The notes: generated from the sequence alone by a model not told the origin. Shown: positions 1 to 9,467, numbered from the stretch's first letter. The stretch: 34,367 nucleotides of DNA from Pseudopedobacter sp. (GCA_014378105.1 JACMOI010000116.1:1-34367); one strand, 5' to 3'. A program made the numbers and translations.

Positions 1-48
1 GAAATCAGAAAATCTGAAAAATACCGTGAAGTTGGTATAGGTTTTTAG
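1..48 (+). CDS. 3' end of an unidentified gene (partial)
   Basis: An open frame enters from the left edge and ends at a TAG at 46-48, giving a 15-residue tail EIRKSEKYREVGIGF. It converges with the LUD-domain gene, whose stop lies 8 bases further on, which is the tight tail-to-tail packing seen elsewhere in this window. The fragment is too short to assign a family, and it could be a chance frame. Confidence 0.3.
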   Translation, partial: EIRKSEKYREVGIGF

Positions 49-56
49 CAGAAAGG

Positions 57-710
57 TTAGCCTCGTTTTGATGAATCGTCTAACAAAAACACGAATAATT
101 CTTTAGGACCATGAGCGCCTAAAACTAGTGTTTTTTCAATATCGGCAGTACGGCTTGGACCAGTAATGGTGGAAATCATAGAAGGTAATTGATTTCCATA
201 TTTATTTTTAATGATTTGAAAGGCATCTTTTAGATCCATTACCAATTGAGAGGTATAAGCAATTACCACATGGCAATGTGGGAAAATACTCAATCTTCTG
301 CCAGCGGCATTTGCGTTTGTCACCATGATGGATCCATTTCTTGCAATTAAAGCTTCACAAAGTGTGAGTCCAACTTCCGCTAGTTCAAAATCTTTATCGG
401 TAGCGTAATATGGATATTCATAGCGATTGAGTAATTCTTGTAGTTCTGGCTCCCAACAATAAATTTTTCTCCATTTTTTTTCTTCGGCTAATAAAAGAAT
501 ATTTTCAATGAACTGAATTTCATCTTCGCAGAAAATAAATTGTCCACTCACTTTTGTGAATTCTTCAGCAAAAATAACTTCAGGTAATTCTGTCGTATGA
601 GGATAAAGGTATAAATCCTCTAAATTTGGATAAGGATTATCTCTTTTTTCTAATAAAGCTTTTCTTATTTTTTTAAGAAATTTTTCTTTAGGAGTTGTAC
701 TATCCTTCAT
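57..710 (-). CDS. LUD domain protein (LutC/YkgG-like)
   Basis: A 217-residue cytosolic protein of the LUD (LutC/YkgG-like) family. The family signature is the C-terminal stretch around residues 180-205 with GPSRTADIEKTLVLGAHGP, typical of LutC-type proteins. LutC belongs to the iron-sulfur lactate oxidation complex LutABC in Bacillus, but no lutA or lutB is nearby, so a role in lactate oxidation is not shown here. In Bacteroidota a stand-alone LUD gene often sits beside ftsH, as here. It starts 85 bases downstream of the ftsH stop, with a terminator between them, so it probably has its own promoter at about 711-750. The start at 710 gives the usual charged N-terminus MKDSTTPKEKFLKKIRKAL. Confidence 0.85.
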   Translation of the reverse strand: MKDSTTPKEKFLKKIRKALLEKRDNPYPNLEDLYLYPHTTELPEVIFAEEFTKVSGQFIFCEDEIQFIENILLLAEEKKWRKIYCWEPELQELLNRYEYPYYATDKDFELAEVGLTLCEALIARNGSIMVTNANAAGRRLSIFPHCHVVIAYTSQLVMDLKDAFQIIKNKYGNQLPSMISTITGPSRTADIEKTLVLGAHGPKELFVFLLDDSSKRG

Positions 711-750
711 TGAGGCTAAATTAAAGGAAATTTTTATTTCGTAGATAAAG

Positions 751-780
751 AAAAATCCCCCCGATGTTATCGAGAGGATT
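751..780 (-). terminator. Rho-independent terminator after ftsH
   Basis: A 12-bp stem (754-765 with 769-780) closes a 3-base loop. Two positions are G-U wobbles only when read as minus-strand RNA, and they would be mismatches on the plus strand. In the minus direction the stem ends in a G-run followed by TTTTTCTTT. It therefore ends the rsfS-ftsH transcript. Confidence 0.7.
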
Positions 781-795
781 TATTTTGTTTTACAA

Positions 796-2889
796 CTATT
801 TTAATTCGGTTGCTTCGCTATTTTTTAGTGGTTCAGTTGAATCACCAACAGGCTCAGGATGTATATTTTCAGCGATTATATCCTGATCACCACCCTCTTT
901 TCCATTTACAAATTCGTCATAAGTGGTTCTGTTGTCAAAAGGACGTTTACCTAAGATCTCTTCTAAATCACTTTGAAAAAGAATTTCTTTCTCTAAAAGT
1001 TTTTGGGCTAAAGCTTCTAATCCTTCTTTTTTTTCAATCAATAAAGCTTTTGTTCTTTGATAAGACTGATCAATCAACTCTCTCACTTCTTGATCGATAA
1101 GTTCAGCAGTTTTATCAGAATAAGGCTTGCTAAAATTATATTCTCCACCTTGATCGTTAAAAGATATATTGCCAACTTTTTTGCTCATTCCGTAAATAGA
1201 AACCATTGCATAAGCCAATTTAGTAATACGTTCTAAATCGTTTTGTGCTCCTGTAGATATTTTACTAAATGTGATATCTTCGGCAACTCTACCTCCAAGT
1301 GTCATACACATTCCGTCAGAAAGCTGTTCAGTAGTATATAAAAACTGTTCTTTTGGAAGATATTGAGCATATCCTAAAGCAGCAACACCACGAGGAACTA
1401 TAGATACCTTTACCAATGGATCTGCATGTTCTAAAAACCAACCAGCAATGGCGTGACCAGCTTCGTGATAAGCTACAATTTTCTTCTCTTCTGGAGAGAT
1501 AATTTTATTTTTCTTTTCTAAACCACCAATCACACGATCAACCGCGTCCTGAAAATCTTGCATATCTACTGCTTCTTTGTTTCTACGGGCAGCAATTAAG
1601 GCTGCTTCGTTACAAACATTGGCAATCTCTGCTCCGGCAAAGCCTGGAGTTTGTGCAGATAATTTCTTAGGATCCACTCCCTCAGCTAATTTTAAGGGCT
1701 GTAAGTGAACTTTAAATATTTGCTGACGACCAACTAAATCAGGTTTATCAATTGATATTTGTCTGTCGAAACGTCCAGGTCTTAGTAATGCAGAGTCTAA
1801 AACATCTGGCCTGTTTGTAGCAGCCAATATAATAATTCCTGAATCTGTACCAAAACCATCCATTTCAACCAAAAGTTGATTTAAAGTGTTTTCACGTTCA
1901 TCATTACCACCTACCATACTATTTTTACCACGAGCTCTTCCAATTGCATCAATCTCATCAATAAAAATAATACAAGGGGCTTTATCTTTTGCCTGCTTAA
2001 ATAGATCTCTTACTCTTGAAGCTCCTACTCCAACAAACATTTCCACGAAATCAGATCCTGATAAAGAGAAAAAAGGAACTTGTGCTTCTCCTGCAACGGC
2101 CTTGGCCATTAAGGTTTTACCTGTACCAGGCGCACCTATAAGCAAAGCACCTTTTGGAATTTTACCGCCTAGATTAGTGTATTTTTTGGGATTTTTTAAG
2201 AAATCTACAATCTCCATCACCTCTTGTTTAGCTTCTTCTAAACCAGCAACATCACTGAAAGTAATATTTACCTGAGACTCTTTATCAAATAAAGTAGCTT
2301 TTGATTTACCGATGTTGAAGATTTGACCTCCGCCACCACCACCTGCTCCACCGCCCATACGACGCATGATAAAGATCCAGAATAGTGCGAATAAAGCTAT
2401 AGGAACAATGAAAGACCAAAAAATTGATGAAATAGGGTTACTCCTTGACTCATAACTTAGTGAAACTTTCTTGTCTTCAGGAAGATCTTTTTGCGAAGCT
2501 GTTAAGCGTGATTGTAAAGATTCGAATGATCCGTCTGTAAATCTATATTGTGGATTAGCACCACCAAAAGAAAAACCATCATCTGATTTTACATCTTTAT
2601 ATTTTTGTTCGCTTAAACGATCTTTCTTAATGTAAACCTCGGCAACAATTAAATCTTCTTGTTTGTAAGCCACCAATTTTTCTACATCACCAGACTTTAA
2701 CATTTCGTTATCAAATTTTTGATAAGTGATTAGCTTAGAATTGCTACCACTCATAAAAAATTGAAATCCTAAAATTACTACGATGATAACCGCGTAAAGC
2801 CACATAATATTAAATTTAGGTGGCTTAGGCATTATTTTCTTCCCCGGCACTTTTTTTATTTGTTTCTTTTTATCTAAATTTTCTTTCAT
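796..2889 (-). CDS. ftsH: ATP-dependent zinc metalloprotease FtsH
   Basis: A membrane-anchored AAA+ protease that degrades misassembled membrane proteins and short-lived regulators. The 697 residues show a basic cytoplasmic N-tail, TM1 about 29-46, a periplasmic domain about 47-154, TM2 about 155-176 and a glycine-rich linker 179-188. Next come Walker A GAPGTGKT 252-259, pore loop MFVG 284-287, Walker B IIFIDEID 307-314, and the second region of homology ending LRPGRFDR near 376. The zinc site is HEAGH 475-479, with the third ligand D551 in GAQNDL. All catalytic residues are present and the length is normal for the family. It lies 27 bases after rsfS, so the two are cotranscribed, and the hairpin at 751-780 ends the unit. 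Confidence 0.98.
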   Translation of the reverse strand: MKENLDKKKQIKKVPGKKIMPKPPKFNIMWLYAVIIVVILGFQFFMSGSNSKLITYQKFDNEMLKSGDVEKLVAYKQEDLIVAEVYIKKDRLSEQKYKDVKSDDGFSFGGANPQYRFTDGSFESLQSRLTASQKDLPEDKKVSLSYESRSNPISSIFWSFIVPIALFALFWIFIMRRMGGGAGGGGGGQIFNIGKSKATLFDKESQVNITFSDVAGLEEAKQEVMEIVDFLKNPKKYTNLGGKIPKGALLIGAPGTGKTLMAKAVAGEAQVPFFSLSGSDFVEMFVGVGASRVRDLFKQAKDKAPCIIFIDEIDAIGRARGKNSMVGGNDERENTLNQLLVEMDGFGTDSGIIILAATNRPDVLDSALLRPGRFDRQISIDKPDLVGRQQIFKVHLQPLKLAEGVDPKKLSAQTPGFAGAEIANVCNEAALIAARRNKEAVDMQDFQDAVDRVIGGLEKKNKIISPEEKKIVAYHEAGHAIAGWFLEHADPLVKVSIVPRGVAALGYAQYLPKEQFLYTTEQLSDGMCMTLGGRVAEDITFSKISTGAQNDLERITKLAYAMVSIYGMSKKVGNISFNDQGGEYNFSKPYSDKTAELIDQEVRELIDQSYQRTKALLIEKKEGLEALAQKLLEKEILFQSDLEEILGKRPFDNRTTYDEFVNGKEGGDQDIIAENIHPEPVGDSTEPLKNSEATELK

Positions 2890-2916
2890 TTCTTTATTTT
2901 CAATTTCTTTCTGGCG

Positions 2917-3291
2917 TTATGCACTTTGATATAATTTTATCTCTGCATCTCCCCATAAATCTTCAATACCATAGAACTCTCTTTTTTCTGTCTTGAAAAT
3001 ATGAACTACTACATCAATATAATCTAAGAGTATCCATTCGGCATGTTGTAAGCCTTCTTTTCTGTAAGGCTCTTGTCCATATGCCTTAAACACTTCTTCT
3101 TCAACACTGTTTGCAATAGCTTTTACTTGCGTTGAAGATTCAGCGTGGCACACTACGAAATAATCTGCAACGGAACTGTGGATGTTTCTTAGGTCTAGTC
3201 TTACAATTTCATTTCCCTTCTTTTCCTGTATTCCGTAGATTACTGCTTCAGAGATGTTGGTAGATTGGATAGCAACTTTATTTTTTACCAT
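2917..3291 (-). CDS. rsfS: Ribosomal silencing factor RsfS
   Basis: RsfS (Iojap/YbeB family) binds ribosomal protein L14 on the 50S subunit and blocks subunit joining when nutrients are short. The 124-residue protein carries the family core: LDLRNIHSSVADYFVVCHAESSTQ around residues 33-56, then the C-terminal stretch with EGLQHAEWILLDYIDVVVHIF and LWGDAE. I chose the ATG at 3291. A TTG codon directly before it at 3294 would add one residue and is less likely. It is divergent from birA, with only about 20-45 bases between the two starts, and heads the rsfS-ftsH operon. Confidence 0.95.
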   Translation of the reverse strand: MVKNKVAIQSTNISEAVIYGIQEKKGNEIVRLDLRNIHSSVADYFVVCHAESSTQVKAIANSVEEEVFKAYGQEPYRKEGLQHAEWILLDYIDVVVHIFKTEKREFYGIEDLWGDAEIKLYQSA

Positions 3292-3301
3292 CAAAAAGAT
3301 T

Positions 3302-3309
3302 TAGTTTTG
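3302..3309 (+). promoter_or_regulatory. Candidate -7 box (TAGTTTTG) for birA
   Basis: TAGTTTTG fits the Bacteroidota -7 consensus TAnnTTTG exactly. No clear TTG is seen 19-20 bases upstream, so the -33 element is weak or absent. Transcription would begin at about 3313-3316. That argues against the ATG at 3312 as the birA start and favours the TTG at 3336. Confidence 0.35.
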
Positions 3310-3335
3310 AGATGTTTATTAAATTAATTAACACA

Positions 3336-4109
3336 TTGCAAAATAACATATTTTTAACACTATTTGTTGGACACAGTCTTGTAAAATTAAACGAAGTTGA
3401 TTCTACCAACACTTATCTAAAGAATTTACTTTCAAATTCTAAGCCATTGATTGAAGGTACTGTTATAATGGCAGACTATCAAACTGCTGGAAGAGGGCAA
3501 AAAAACAATATCTGGGAAAGTGAAAAGGGCGCAAATTTAACTTTAAGTGTTTTATTGAGGCCAAGTTTCTTAGAAATAAATCAACAATTTCAATTAAATA
3601 AAGCAATTTCTTTAGGTATTTCAGATGTTTTAAAGGAAATTTTAGGAGAATCATCTAAAATAAAATGGCCTAATGATATTTACTTTAAGGATAAAAAGAT
3701 TGGAGGAATTTTAATTGAAAACACGATAAAGGGGCATTTTTTAAAAGAAAGCATTGTAGGTATAGGTTTAAATGTAAATCAGAAAGAATTTGGTTTGCAT
3801 GTTAATAGAGCGACATCATTATCAAAAATCTTACATCAGGATTATGACTTGAATAAATTATTATCACAACTTTGTAGCAGTATCGAAAGTAGATACTTGC
3901 AATTGAAATCAGGAAAAAATCAACTTTTAGATAAGAATTATCTAGACAGATTGTTTAGATTAAATGAATCACATCAATACGAAATAAATAGTAAGAATTT
4001 TAAAGGAATTATTAGGGGTGTAACGTCAACTGGTCAGTTAAACATACAGTTATCGGATGGGGGGCAAATGTTTTTAGATTTGAAAGAAGTAAAATTTATT
4101 TTCGACTAA
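3336..4109 (+). CDS. birA: Biotin-[acetyl-CoA-carboxylase] ligase
   Basis: It activates biotin to biotinyl-AMP and attaches it to the biotin carboxyl carrier protein. The 257-residue form shows the NEVDSTNTYLK opening, the adenylate loop GRGQKNNIW at about 52-60, KWPNDIYFKDKKIGGIL at about 110-126, IGIGLNVN, and a C-terminal SH3-like domain. The N-terminal winged-helix DNA-binding domain of E. coli BirA is missing, so this is an enzyme-only ligase without repressor function. I placed the start at the TTG at 3336. The sequence then reads LQNNIF, like the MQNN start I recall for relatives in this phylum, and a -7 box ends at 3309. An in-frame ATG at 3312 would add eight residues. It reads into dsbD after 28 bases. 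Confidence 0.9.
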   Translation: MQNNIFLTLFVGHSLVKLNEVDSTNTYLKNLLSNSKPLIEGTVIMADYQTAGRGQKNNIWESEKGANLTLSVLLRPSFLEINQQFQLNKAISLGISDVLKEILGESSKIKWPNDIYFKDKKIGGILIENTIKGHFLKESIVGIGLNVNQKEFGLHVNRATSLSKILHQDYDLNKLLSQLCSSIESRYLQLKSGKNQLLDKNYLDRLFRLNESHQYEINSKNFKGIIRGVTSTGQLNIQLSDGGQMFLDLKEVKFIFD

Positions 4110-4137
4110 GCCTAGCATTCATATTTTATAAACAATC

Positions 4138-6204
4138 ATGAAAAAATTATTTGTCTTTTTGGCACTTTTGTTTGTCAGTTATTTAGGGTTTTCGCAAATT
4201 CTAAAGCCTGTAAAATGGTCTTTTTCTTCTTCATCAATAAGCGAAAAGGAAGCTTATGTAATTTTCACAGTAAATATTGATAAGGGTTGGCATGTGTATT
4301 CGCAAAATATTGGAGAAGGTGGACCTGTTCCAACGTCTTTTAGTTTTGAAAAGAGCAAAGGGTATAATTTAATTGGAAAACCATCAGAAAGCCCAAAAGC
4401 TGAATCAGCTTATGATAAGAATTTTGGTCTTCAGATCTCTTGGCATGAAAAGCAGGCGGTTTTCAAACAAAAAATAAAACTTAACAAATCTGAAGTTAAT
4501 GTTAAAGGGACTTTAGAGTTTATGGTTTGTAATGACAAACAATGTTTACCTCCAGAGGATATGGATTTTTCAATTGATGTAAAAGCAGGTAAGGTAGTAA
4601 AGGCTGAAACTGCAGTGCCAAAAATTACACCTGAAACAAAAGAAACTTTATTAATCGATGCCATCAGGAAAGTTGATTCACCTGTAATTGCAGGTTCAAC
4701 TCCTAAAGTAAACACCTCTTCAGTAGTAGAAAAAAATGAAAAAATTGAACAAAGATCTACTGAAAAATCACTTTGGGCAATTTTCATTGCTGGTTTTATA
4801 GGTGGTTTCCTTGCTTTAATAATGCCGTGTATCTTTCCAATGCTCCCTTTAACAGTAAGTTATTTTACAAAAAAGGCAGGCAGTAGAGCAAAAGCAATTA
4901 CTCATGCAGGTATTTATGGGCTATCTATCATTGTTATTTATGTAGCGCTTGGGCTATTAATTACAGGGTTTTTTGGTTCAGACGCTTTAAATAGTATGGC
5001 CAGCAATGGAATATTCAATTTCTTATTCTTTTTGATGTTGATTGTTTTTGCCATTTCATTCTTCGGTGCTTTTGAGATTACATTACCAAATTCATGGGCA
5101 AATAAGATGGATGAGAAGTCAGACAAAGGGGGTTTAATAGGTCTTTTCTTTATGGCTTCTGCACTTGCGCTAGTTTCTTTTTCTTGTACAGGACCAATTA
5201 TTGGAACCTTATTGGTACAAGCAGCAACAATGGGAGAAAGAACGGGGCCCGCTGTAGGAATGTTTGGTTTTTCTTTAGCACTAGCTATTCCCTTTACTTT
5301 ATTTGCTGCATTTCCATCGTTATTAAAATCATTGCCAAAATCGGGTGGATGGTTGAACACGGTAAAAGTAGCTTTAGGCTTTATCGAGTTGGCAATGGCT
5401 TTTAAATTCTTGTCAAATGTAGATTTAGCTTACCATTGGGAATTATTGGATCGTGAAGTATTTCTAGTACTTTGGATTGTGATTTTCGCTATGTTAGGTT
5501 TTTACATCTTGGGAAAACTAAAATTCTCACACGATAGTGACTTGCCGTTCATTACCGTTCCAAGATTATTCATATCTATTATTATTTTAGCTTTTACAGT
5601 TTATATGATACCTGGATTGTGGGGAGCACCTTTAAAAGCTATTAGTGCTTGGTTGCCACCACAAACCACACAAGATTTTGATTTATATACGAATAGCTTA
5701 TCTTCGCACCAAATAGCGCAAGATACTGTTAAGAAGAAGTACGGGGGTTTATTTAAAGCCCCACTTAATTTGGACGCGTTCTTTGATTATGAGCAAGGTT
5801 TGGCTTATGCCAAGCAACAAAAAAAGCCAGTATTAATAGATTTTACAGGTCATAGCTGTGTAAATTGTAGGAAAATGGAAGCCTCTGTTTGGAGTGCTCC
5901 TGAAGTTTTAGAAAGGTTGAATAATGATTATGTTTTGATTTCGCTTTATGTGGATGACAAAACAGATTTATCAGAAAGCGAACAATATGTTTCTTCTTTT
6001 TCTGGTAAGAAAATCAAAACTATTGGAAATAAATGGAGTGATTTTCAAGCTTCTAAATTTAAAACCAATTCGCAACCCTATTATGTATTGGTTGATGGAG
6101 ATGGAAATGTTTTAGTTCCGCCACAGGCTTTTAATTTGGACGTTAAAAATTATGTAGATTTTCTTGATAGCGGTAAAGCTGCTTATCAAAAAGAAAAAAA
6201 ATGA
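4138..6204 (+). CDS. dsbD: Thiol:disulfide interchange protein DsbD
   Basis: DsbD carries electrons from cytosolic thioredoxin across the inner membrane to periplasmic thiol proteins. The 688 residues start with a signal peptide (about 1-19). The N-terminal DsbD domain has Cys131 and Cys136. A multi-pass CcdA-like membrane domain (about 210-505) has the redox pair Cys231 (MPCIFP) and Cys350 (SCTGP). The C-terminal thioredoxin-like domain has CVNC at 574-577. All three cysteine pairs of the electron relay are present, so it looks functional. It lies 28 bases after birA and overlaps pfkA by four bases (ATGA), so it is part of a plus-strand operon with unrelated metabolic genes. Confidence 0.95.
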   Translation: MKKLFVFLALLFVSYLGFSQILKPVKWSFSSSSISEKEAYVIFTVNIDKGWHVYSQNIGEGGPVPTSFSFEKSKGYNLIGKPSESPKAESAYDKNFGLQISWHEKQAVFKQKIKLNKSEVNVKGTLEFMVCNDKQCLPPEDMDFSIDVKAGKVVKAETAVPKITPETKETLLIDAIRKVDSPVIAGSTPKVNTSSVVEKNEKIEQRSTEKSLWAIFIAGFIGGFLALIMPCIFPMLPLTVSYFTKKAGSRAKAITHAGIYGLSIIVIYVALGLLITGFFGSDALNSMASNGIFNFLFFLMLIVFAISFFGAFEITLPNSWANKMDEKSDKGGLIGLFFMASALALVSFSCTGPIIGTLLVQAATMGERTGPAVGMFGFSLALAIPFTLFAAFPSLLKSLPKSGGWLNTVKVALGFIELAMAFKFLSNVDLAYHWELLDREVFLVLWIVIFAMLGFYILGKLKFSHDSDLPFITVPRLFISIIILAFTVYMIPGLWGAPLKAISAWLPPQTTQDFDLYTNSLSSHQIAQDTVKKKYGGLFKAPLNLDAFFDYEQGLAYAKQQKKPVLIDFTGHSCVNCRKMEASVWSAPEVLERLNNDYVLISLYVDDKTDLSESEQYVSSFSGKKIKTIGNKWSDFQASKFKTNSQPYYVLVDGDGNVLVPPQAFNLDVKNYVDFLDSGKAAYQKEKK

Positions 6205-7181
6205 ATCAGATAAAAAGAATTGGAGTCTTTACTTCTGGTGGTGACGCACCAGGAATGAATGCCGCAGTAAGGGCTGTTGTACGTACAGCGCTTTTTTATG
6301 ACCTAGAAGTTTTTGGAATTAGAAGAGGTTATGAGGGAATGATCAATGGTGAGTTTATACCTATGGACCGTAAATCTGTTGCAAATATTATTCAACGCGG
6401 CGGAACTATTTTAAAAACAGCCAGAAGCATGGCTTTTATGACTCCAGAGGGAAGAAATGAAGCTTACAAGCAAATAAAGGGGGTCGAAATCGATGCTTTA
6501 GTTGCTATTGGTGGCGATGGAACTTTCACTGGTGCAAAGATTTTTGGCGAAGAATTTAACTTTCCGATTTTAGGTTTGCCTGGAACCATAGATAATGATT
6601 TATTTGGTACTGATTTTACCATCGGTTATGATACTTCCATCAATACAGTGACCGAAGCAATTGATAAAATCAGAGATACAGCCGAATCTCATGATAGATT
6701 GTTTATTGTGGAAGTGATGGGAAGAGACTGTGGTTTGATTGCTTTGAGAAGTGGAATAGGCGTTGGTGCAGAGTCTATCATGATACCAGAAACTAAAACT
6801 GATTTAAATGCTTTAATGCATCGTTTAGAAATTAGTAGAAAAGATAAATCATCGAAAATTTTAATCGTTGCAGAAGGCGAAGGAGATTCAGGCGGCGCCT
6901 TCGAAATTGCTGAGAAAATAAAAGATAAATTCCCTCAATATGATACTCGAGTATCTGTTTTGGGGCACATCCAAAGAGGCGGAACACCAACTTGTATGGA
7001 TAGGGTTTTGGCAAGCAGGTTAGGAGTTGCGGCAGTTGAGGAACTTATAAAAGGAAGAAAAGGCGAAATGGTGGGCTTGATTCATGGTCAAATTGCTTTT
7101 ACACCATTCGATCATGCTGTTAAACATCATGTAGAAATTAATCAGGATTTATTAAAGATTGTGGAAATCTTATCTTTATAA
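6201..7181 (+). CDS. pfkA: ATP-dependent 6-phosphofructokinase
   Basis: Phosphorylates fructose 6-phosphate to fructose 1,6-bisphosphate, the committed step of glycolysis. The 326-residue protein matches bacterial PfkA in length. It has the nucleotide-binding GGDAPGMN at 13-20, GGDGT at 104-108, the catalytic GTIDND at 128-133 (D131 equals E. coli D127) and MGRDCG at 173-178. The glycine in GGDGT, where pyrophosphate-dependent enzymes carry aspartate, supports ATP as phosphoryl donor. Its start overlaps the dsbD stop and gmhA begins two bases after its end, so the three are translationally coupled. Confidence 0.97.
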   Translation: MNQIKRIGVFTSGGDAPGMNAAVRAVVRTALFYDLEVFGIRRGYEGMINGEFIPMDRKSVANIIQRGGTILKTARSMAFMTPEGRNEAYKQIKGVEIDALVAIGGDGTFTGAKIFGEEFNFPILGLPGTIDNDLFGTDFTIGYDTSINTVTEAIDKIRDTAESHDRLFIVEVMGRDCGLIALRSGIGVGAESIMIPETKTDLNALMHRLEISRKDKSSKILIVAEGEGDSGGAFEIAEKIKDKFPQYDTRVSVLGHIQRGGTPTCMDRVLASRLGVAAVEELIKGRKGEMVGLIHGQIAFTPFDHAVKHHVEINQDLLKIVEILSL

Positions 7182-7183
7182 AA

Positions 7184-7759
7184 ATGAGTCAACAAATTAT
7201 TAAAAGTCATTTCGAAGAAGCTAAAAATATTTTAGCGAAATTTTTATCGGACGACCAAAATTTCATAAAAATTGAGAAAGCCGGACTTTTAATGCTTGAT
7301 GCTATTAAAGAACAAAAGAAGATTTTATCATGTGGTAATGGAGGTTCTATGTGTGATGCCATGCATTTTGCCGAAGAATTGTCTGGACGTTTCCGCGAGG
7401 ATAGACCTGCGCTGCCGGCAATAGCAATTTCGGATGCTGCTCATATTACTTGCGTAGGAAATGATTATGGTTTTGATCAAATTTTTGCAAGATACATTCA
7501 AGCTTTAGGTAATGAGGGAGATGTTTTATTTGCAATTAGTACCAGCGGAAATTCGGCTAATATTTTGAATGCCATTTCATCTGCGAAAGCTAAAGGAATG
7601 AAAATTATTGGGTTGACTGGAAAGGACGGCGGTAAAATAGCTTCTTTATGTGATGTAGAAATAAGAGCGCCTTTTTCTAAATTTTCAGACCGTACTCAAG
7701 AAATCCATATCAAAGTAATTCACTCTTTGATTGACTTTATTGAACAGAAACGTTTTTAA
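7184..7759 (+). CDS. gmhA: Phosphoheptose isomerase GmhA
   Basis: Converts sedoheptulose 7-phosphate to D-glycero-D-manno-heptose 7-phosphate, the first step to the ADP-heptose of the lipopolysaccharide core. The 191-residue SIS-domain protein aligns with E. coli GmhA with no apparent register shift. All four metal or active-site residues fall at the same numbers: H61 and E65 in HFAEE, Q172 and H180 in QEIHIKVIH. The phosphosugar loop STSGNS is at about 120-125. One small difference is GGSMCDAMH where E. coli has GGSHCDAMH; that histidine is not a metal ligand. It is the last gene of the operon starting at birA. DiaA is a paralogue, but the preserved ligands favour GmhA. Confidence 0.95.
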   Translation: MSQQIIKSHFEEAKNILAKFLSDDQNFIKIEKAGLLMLDAIKEQKKILSCGNGGSMCDAMHFAEELSGRFREDRPALPAIAISDAAHITCVGNDYGFDQIFARYIQALGNEGDVLFAISTSGNSANILNAISSAKAKGMKIIGLTGKDGGKIASLCDVEIRAPFSKFSDRTQEIHIKVIHSLIDFIEQKRF

Positions 7760-7785
7760 ATCAAATCGATTGCAGAGGGTGCAAG

Positions 7786-7862
7786 TCAGAGGTTTATGCC
7801 TAGTGTAGCATGAATGAAAAGCTGGACTGACATTAATATAATTGCCAGCCCCTGATTTTCCT
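7786..7862 (+). terminator. Possible branched terminator after gmhA
   Basis: In the 103-base convergent gap, an outer stem pairs 7786-7792 (one bulged A) with 7850-7855. It encloses two hairpins: ATGC 7796-7799 with GCAT 7808-7811, and GCTGG 7821-7825 with CCAGC 7845-7849. A T-rich stretch (TTTTCCTTTATTT) follows, consistent with termination of the plus-strand operon. The stems are short, so the assignment is tentative. Confidence 0.35.
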
Positions 7863-9404
7863 TTATTTCTTGTTTGTTAATTTCAACTCGTAAAAATCTG
7901 TTCTTCTATCCTTCAAGTTTTTCACACTTCCATGTTCATGTAATTCTTTCAAAAGATCAAGATTGACATCTGCAATCAAAATATTTTCTGTGTTGGGAGT
8001 GGTTTCTGCCACAATAGCGTTTGATGGGAAAGCAAAATCTGAAGGTGAAAATATTGCAGACTGTGCATATTGTAAATCCATATTGTTGACTTTTGGTAAG
8101 TTACCAACAGAACCTGTAATTGCAACATAACACTCGTTTTCAATTGCTCTTGCTTGTGAACATATTCTAACCCTATTGTAGGCATTTTGCGTATCAGTCC
8201 AAAATGGAACGAAAAGGATGTCCATTTTCTCTAGTGCTTGCATTCTTGCCAATTCAGGGAATTCAGCATCATAACAAATTAAAATTCCTATTCTACCCGC
8301 ATCGGTATCAAAAACCTTTAACTCATTTCCACCGCTCATCCCCCACGAACTGATTTCTGAAGGAGTAGGATGAATTTTGATAAAACGATCATAAGAGCCA
8401 TCTCGTCTACATAAGTAAGATACGTTATAGAGCTTCTCATTCTCTAAAAGTGGCATACTTCCTGCGATGATATTTACATTGTAAGAAACGGCGAGTTCAC
8501 AAAAGCGATTTCTAATTGTTTCGGTATGTTTAGCTAATTCTCTAATTGCTTTAGCTTCACCTAAATGATTGTAATCGGCCATTAGAGGGGCATTAAAAAA
8601 CTCAGGGAACACCACGAAATCTGATGAGTAATCACTCACAGCATCCACAAAATACTCGGCACTTTCCATTAAGTCCGTCACGTTGGGAAATAAACGCATT
8701 TGCCATTGTACCAAGCCAATTCTTACTGTAGATTTTTTTAATAAGTTGTCTTTATGCTCATCTATATAATAAATATTATTCCACTCTAAAAGCGTAGCAA
8801 ATTGCTTAGACTGCTGATCTTCAGGCAGATAATTTTTAAGAATTTTACGAACATGAAAATCATTTGAAATTTGAAAAGTAAGAGTTGGATCATAGATTTC
8901 TTTCATTTTCACCTTATCAATATACTCTCGAGGAGTTAGTTCGTTATGATGCTTTTCGTAGTTTGGAATTCTACCACCCAAAATAATAGATTTCAGATTT
9001 AAGTTTTCGCAGAGTGTTTTGCGGGCATCATATAACCTTCGAGCTAATCTTAATCCTCTATAATCCGGATGGACAAACACCTCTATTCCATATAAAACAT
9101 CACCATGCTCGTCATGCGTACTAAAAGTATAATCACCAGTTGCTTGCGCATAGGTATGTGTTTCGCCTAACTTCAGATAATCAACTATAATACTCAAAGC
9201 GGTGGCGACTACCTTCCCATTAACTTCTACACATAGTTGCCCTTCAGGGAATATGTTTATCAATTTATCTATTGATTTTTCTCTCCAATAACTTTCCCCC
9301 ATCTCTTCATAGGCAGATATCATCGCCGATTTTAAATCGATATAATCTTCCTGTTTTAGAGTTCTTAATTCTACTGTTTCTATCTGCATTGGCTTAATTT
9401 CCAT
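7863..9404 (-). CDS. Fused GNAT acetyltransferase / carbon-nitrogen hydrolase
   Basis: A 513-residue two-domain enzyme. Residues about 8-185 form a GNAT acetyltransferase with acetyl-CoA loop VHPDYRGLRLARRLYDAR at 111-128. Residues about 225-510 form a nitrilase-superfamily amidase with the complete Glu-Lys-Cys triad: E268 in VFPEFF, K343 in FIKIHPTPSE and C377 in ILICYDAEFPE. Such fusions are known across bacteria, but the substrate is not established. The two activities would fit transfer to, and hydrolysis from, an amide or amine. An internal ATG at 9389 (MQIETVELRTL) is an alternative and perhaps better start. It converges on gmhA and follows a terminator, so it is probably transcribed alone. 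Confidence 0.9.
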   Translation of the reverse strand: MEIKPMQIETVELRTLKQEDYIDLKSAMISAYEEMGESYWREKSIDKLINIFPEGQLCVEVNGKVVATALSIIVDYLKLGETHTYAQATGDYTFSTHDEHGDVLYGIEVFVHPDYRGLRLARRLYDARKTLCENLNLKSIILGGRIPNYEKHHNELTPREYIDKVKMKEIYDPTLTFQISNDFHVRKILKNYLPEDQQSKQFATLLEWNNIYYIDEHKDNLLKKSTVRIGLVQWQMRLFPNVTDLMESAEYFVDAVSDYSSDFVVFPEFFNAPLMADYNHLGEAKAIRELAKHTETIRNRFCELAVSYNVNIIAGSMPLLENEKLYNVSYLCRRDGSYDRFIKIHPTPSEISSWGMSGGNELKVFDTDAGRIGILICYDAEFPELARMQALEKMDILFVPFWTDTQNAYNRVRICSQARAIENECYVAITGSVGNLPKVNNMDLQYAQSAIFSPSDFAFPSNAIVAETTPNTENILIADVNLDLLKELHEHGSVKNLKDRRTDFYELKLTNKK

Positions 9405-9410
9405 ATGATA

Positions 9411-9446
9411 TAAAAAGAAAAACCCCGATTATTGTTTTCGGGGTTT
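9411..9446 (-). terminator. Rho-independent terminator after the T9SS cargo gene
   Basis: A stem of AAACCCCGA against TCGGGGTTT (about 9420-9428 with 9438-9446) closes a 9-base loop. In the minus direction it is followed by TTTTTCTTTTT. It lies between the T9SS cargo gene and the GNAT-nitrilase gene and insulates them. Confidence 0.75.
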
Positions 9447-9467
9447 GTATTATCGGTTTAAAAACAA

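Noticed and set aside
1886-2275. Antisense open frame of about 129 codons inside ftsH
   Set aside because: It lies wholly within the intact ftsH gene on the other strand and shows no domain; it is a by-product of ftsH codon use.
7760-7862. Cobalamin riboswitch suggested by GGTGCAAGTC
   Set aside because: The rest of the conserved cobalamin core is missing, and the element lies between two gene 3' ends rather than before a start.
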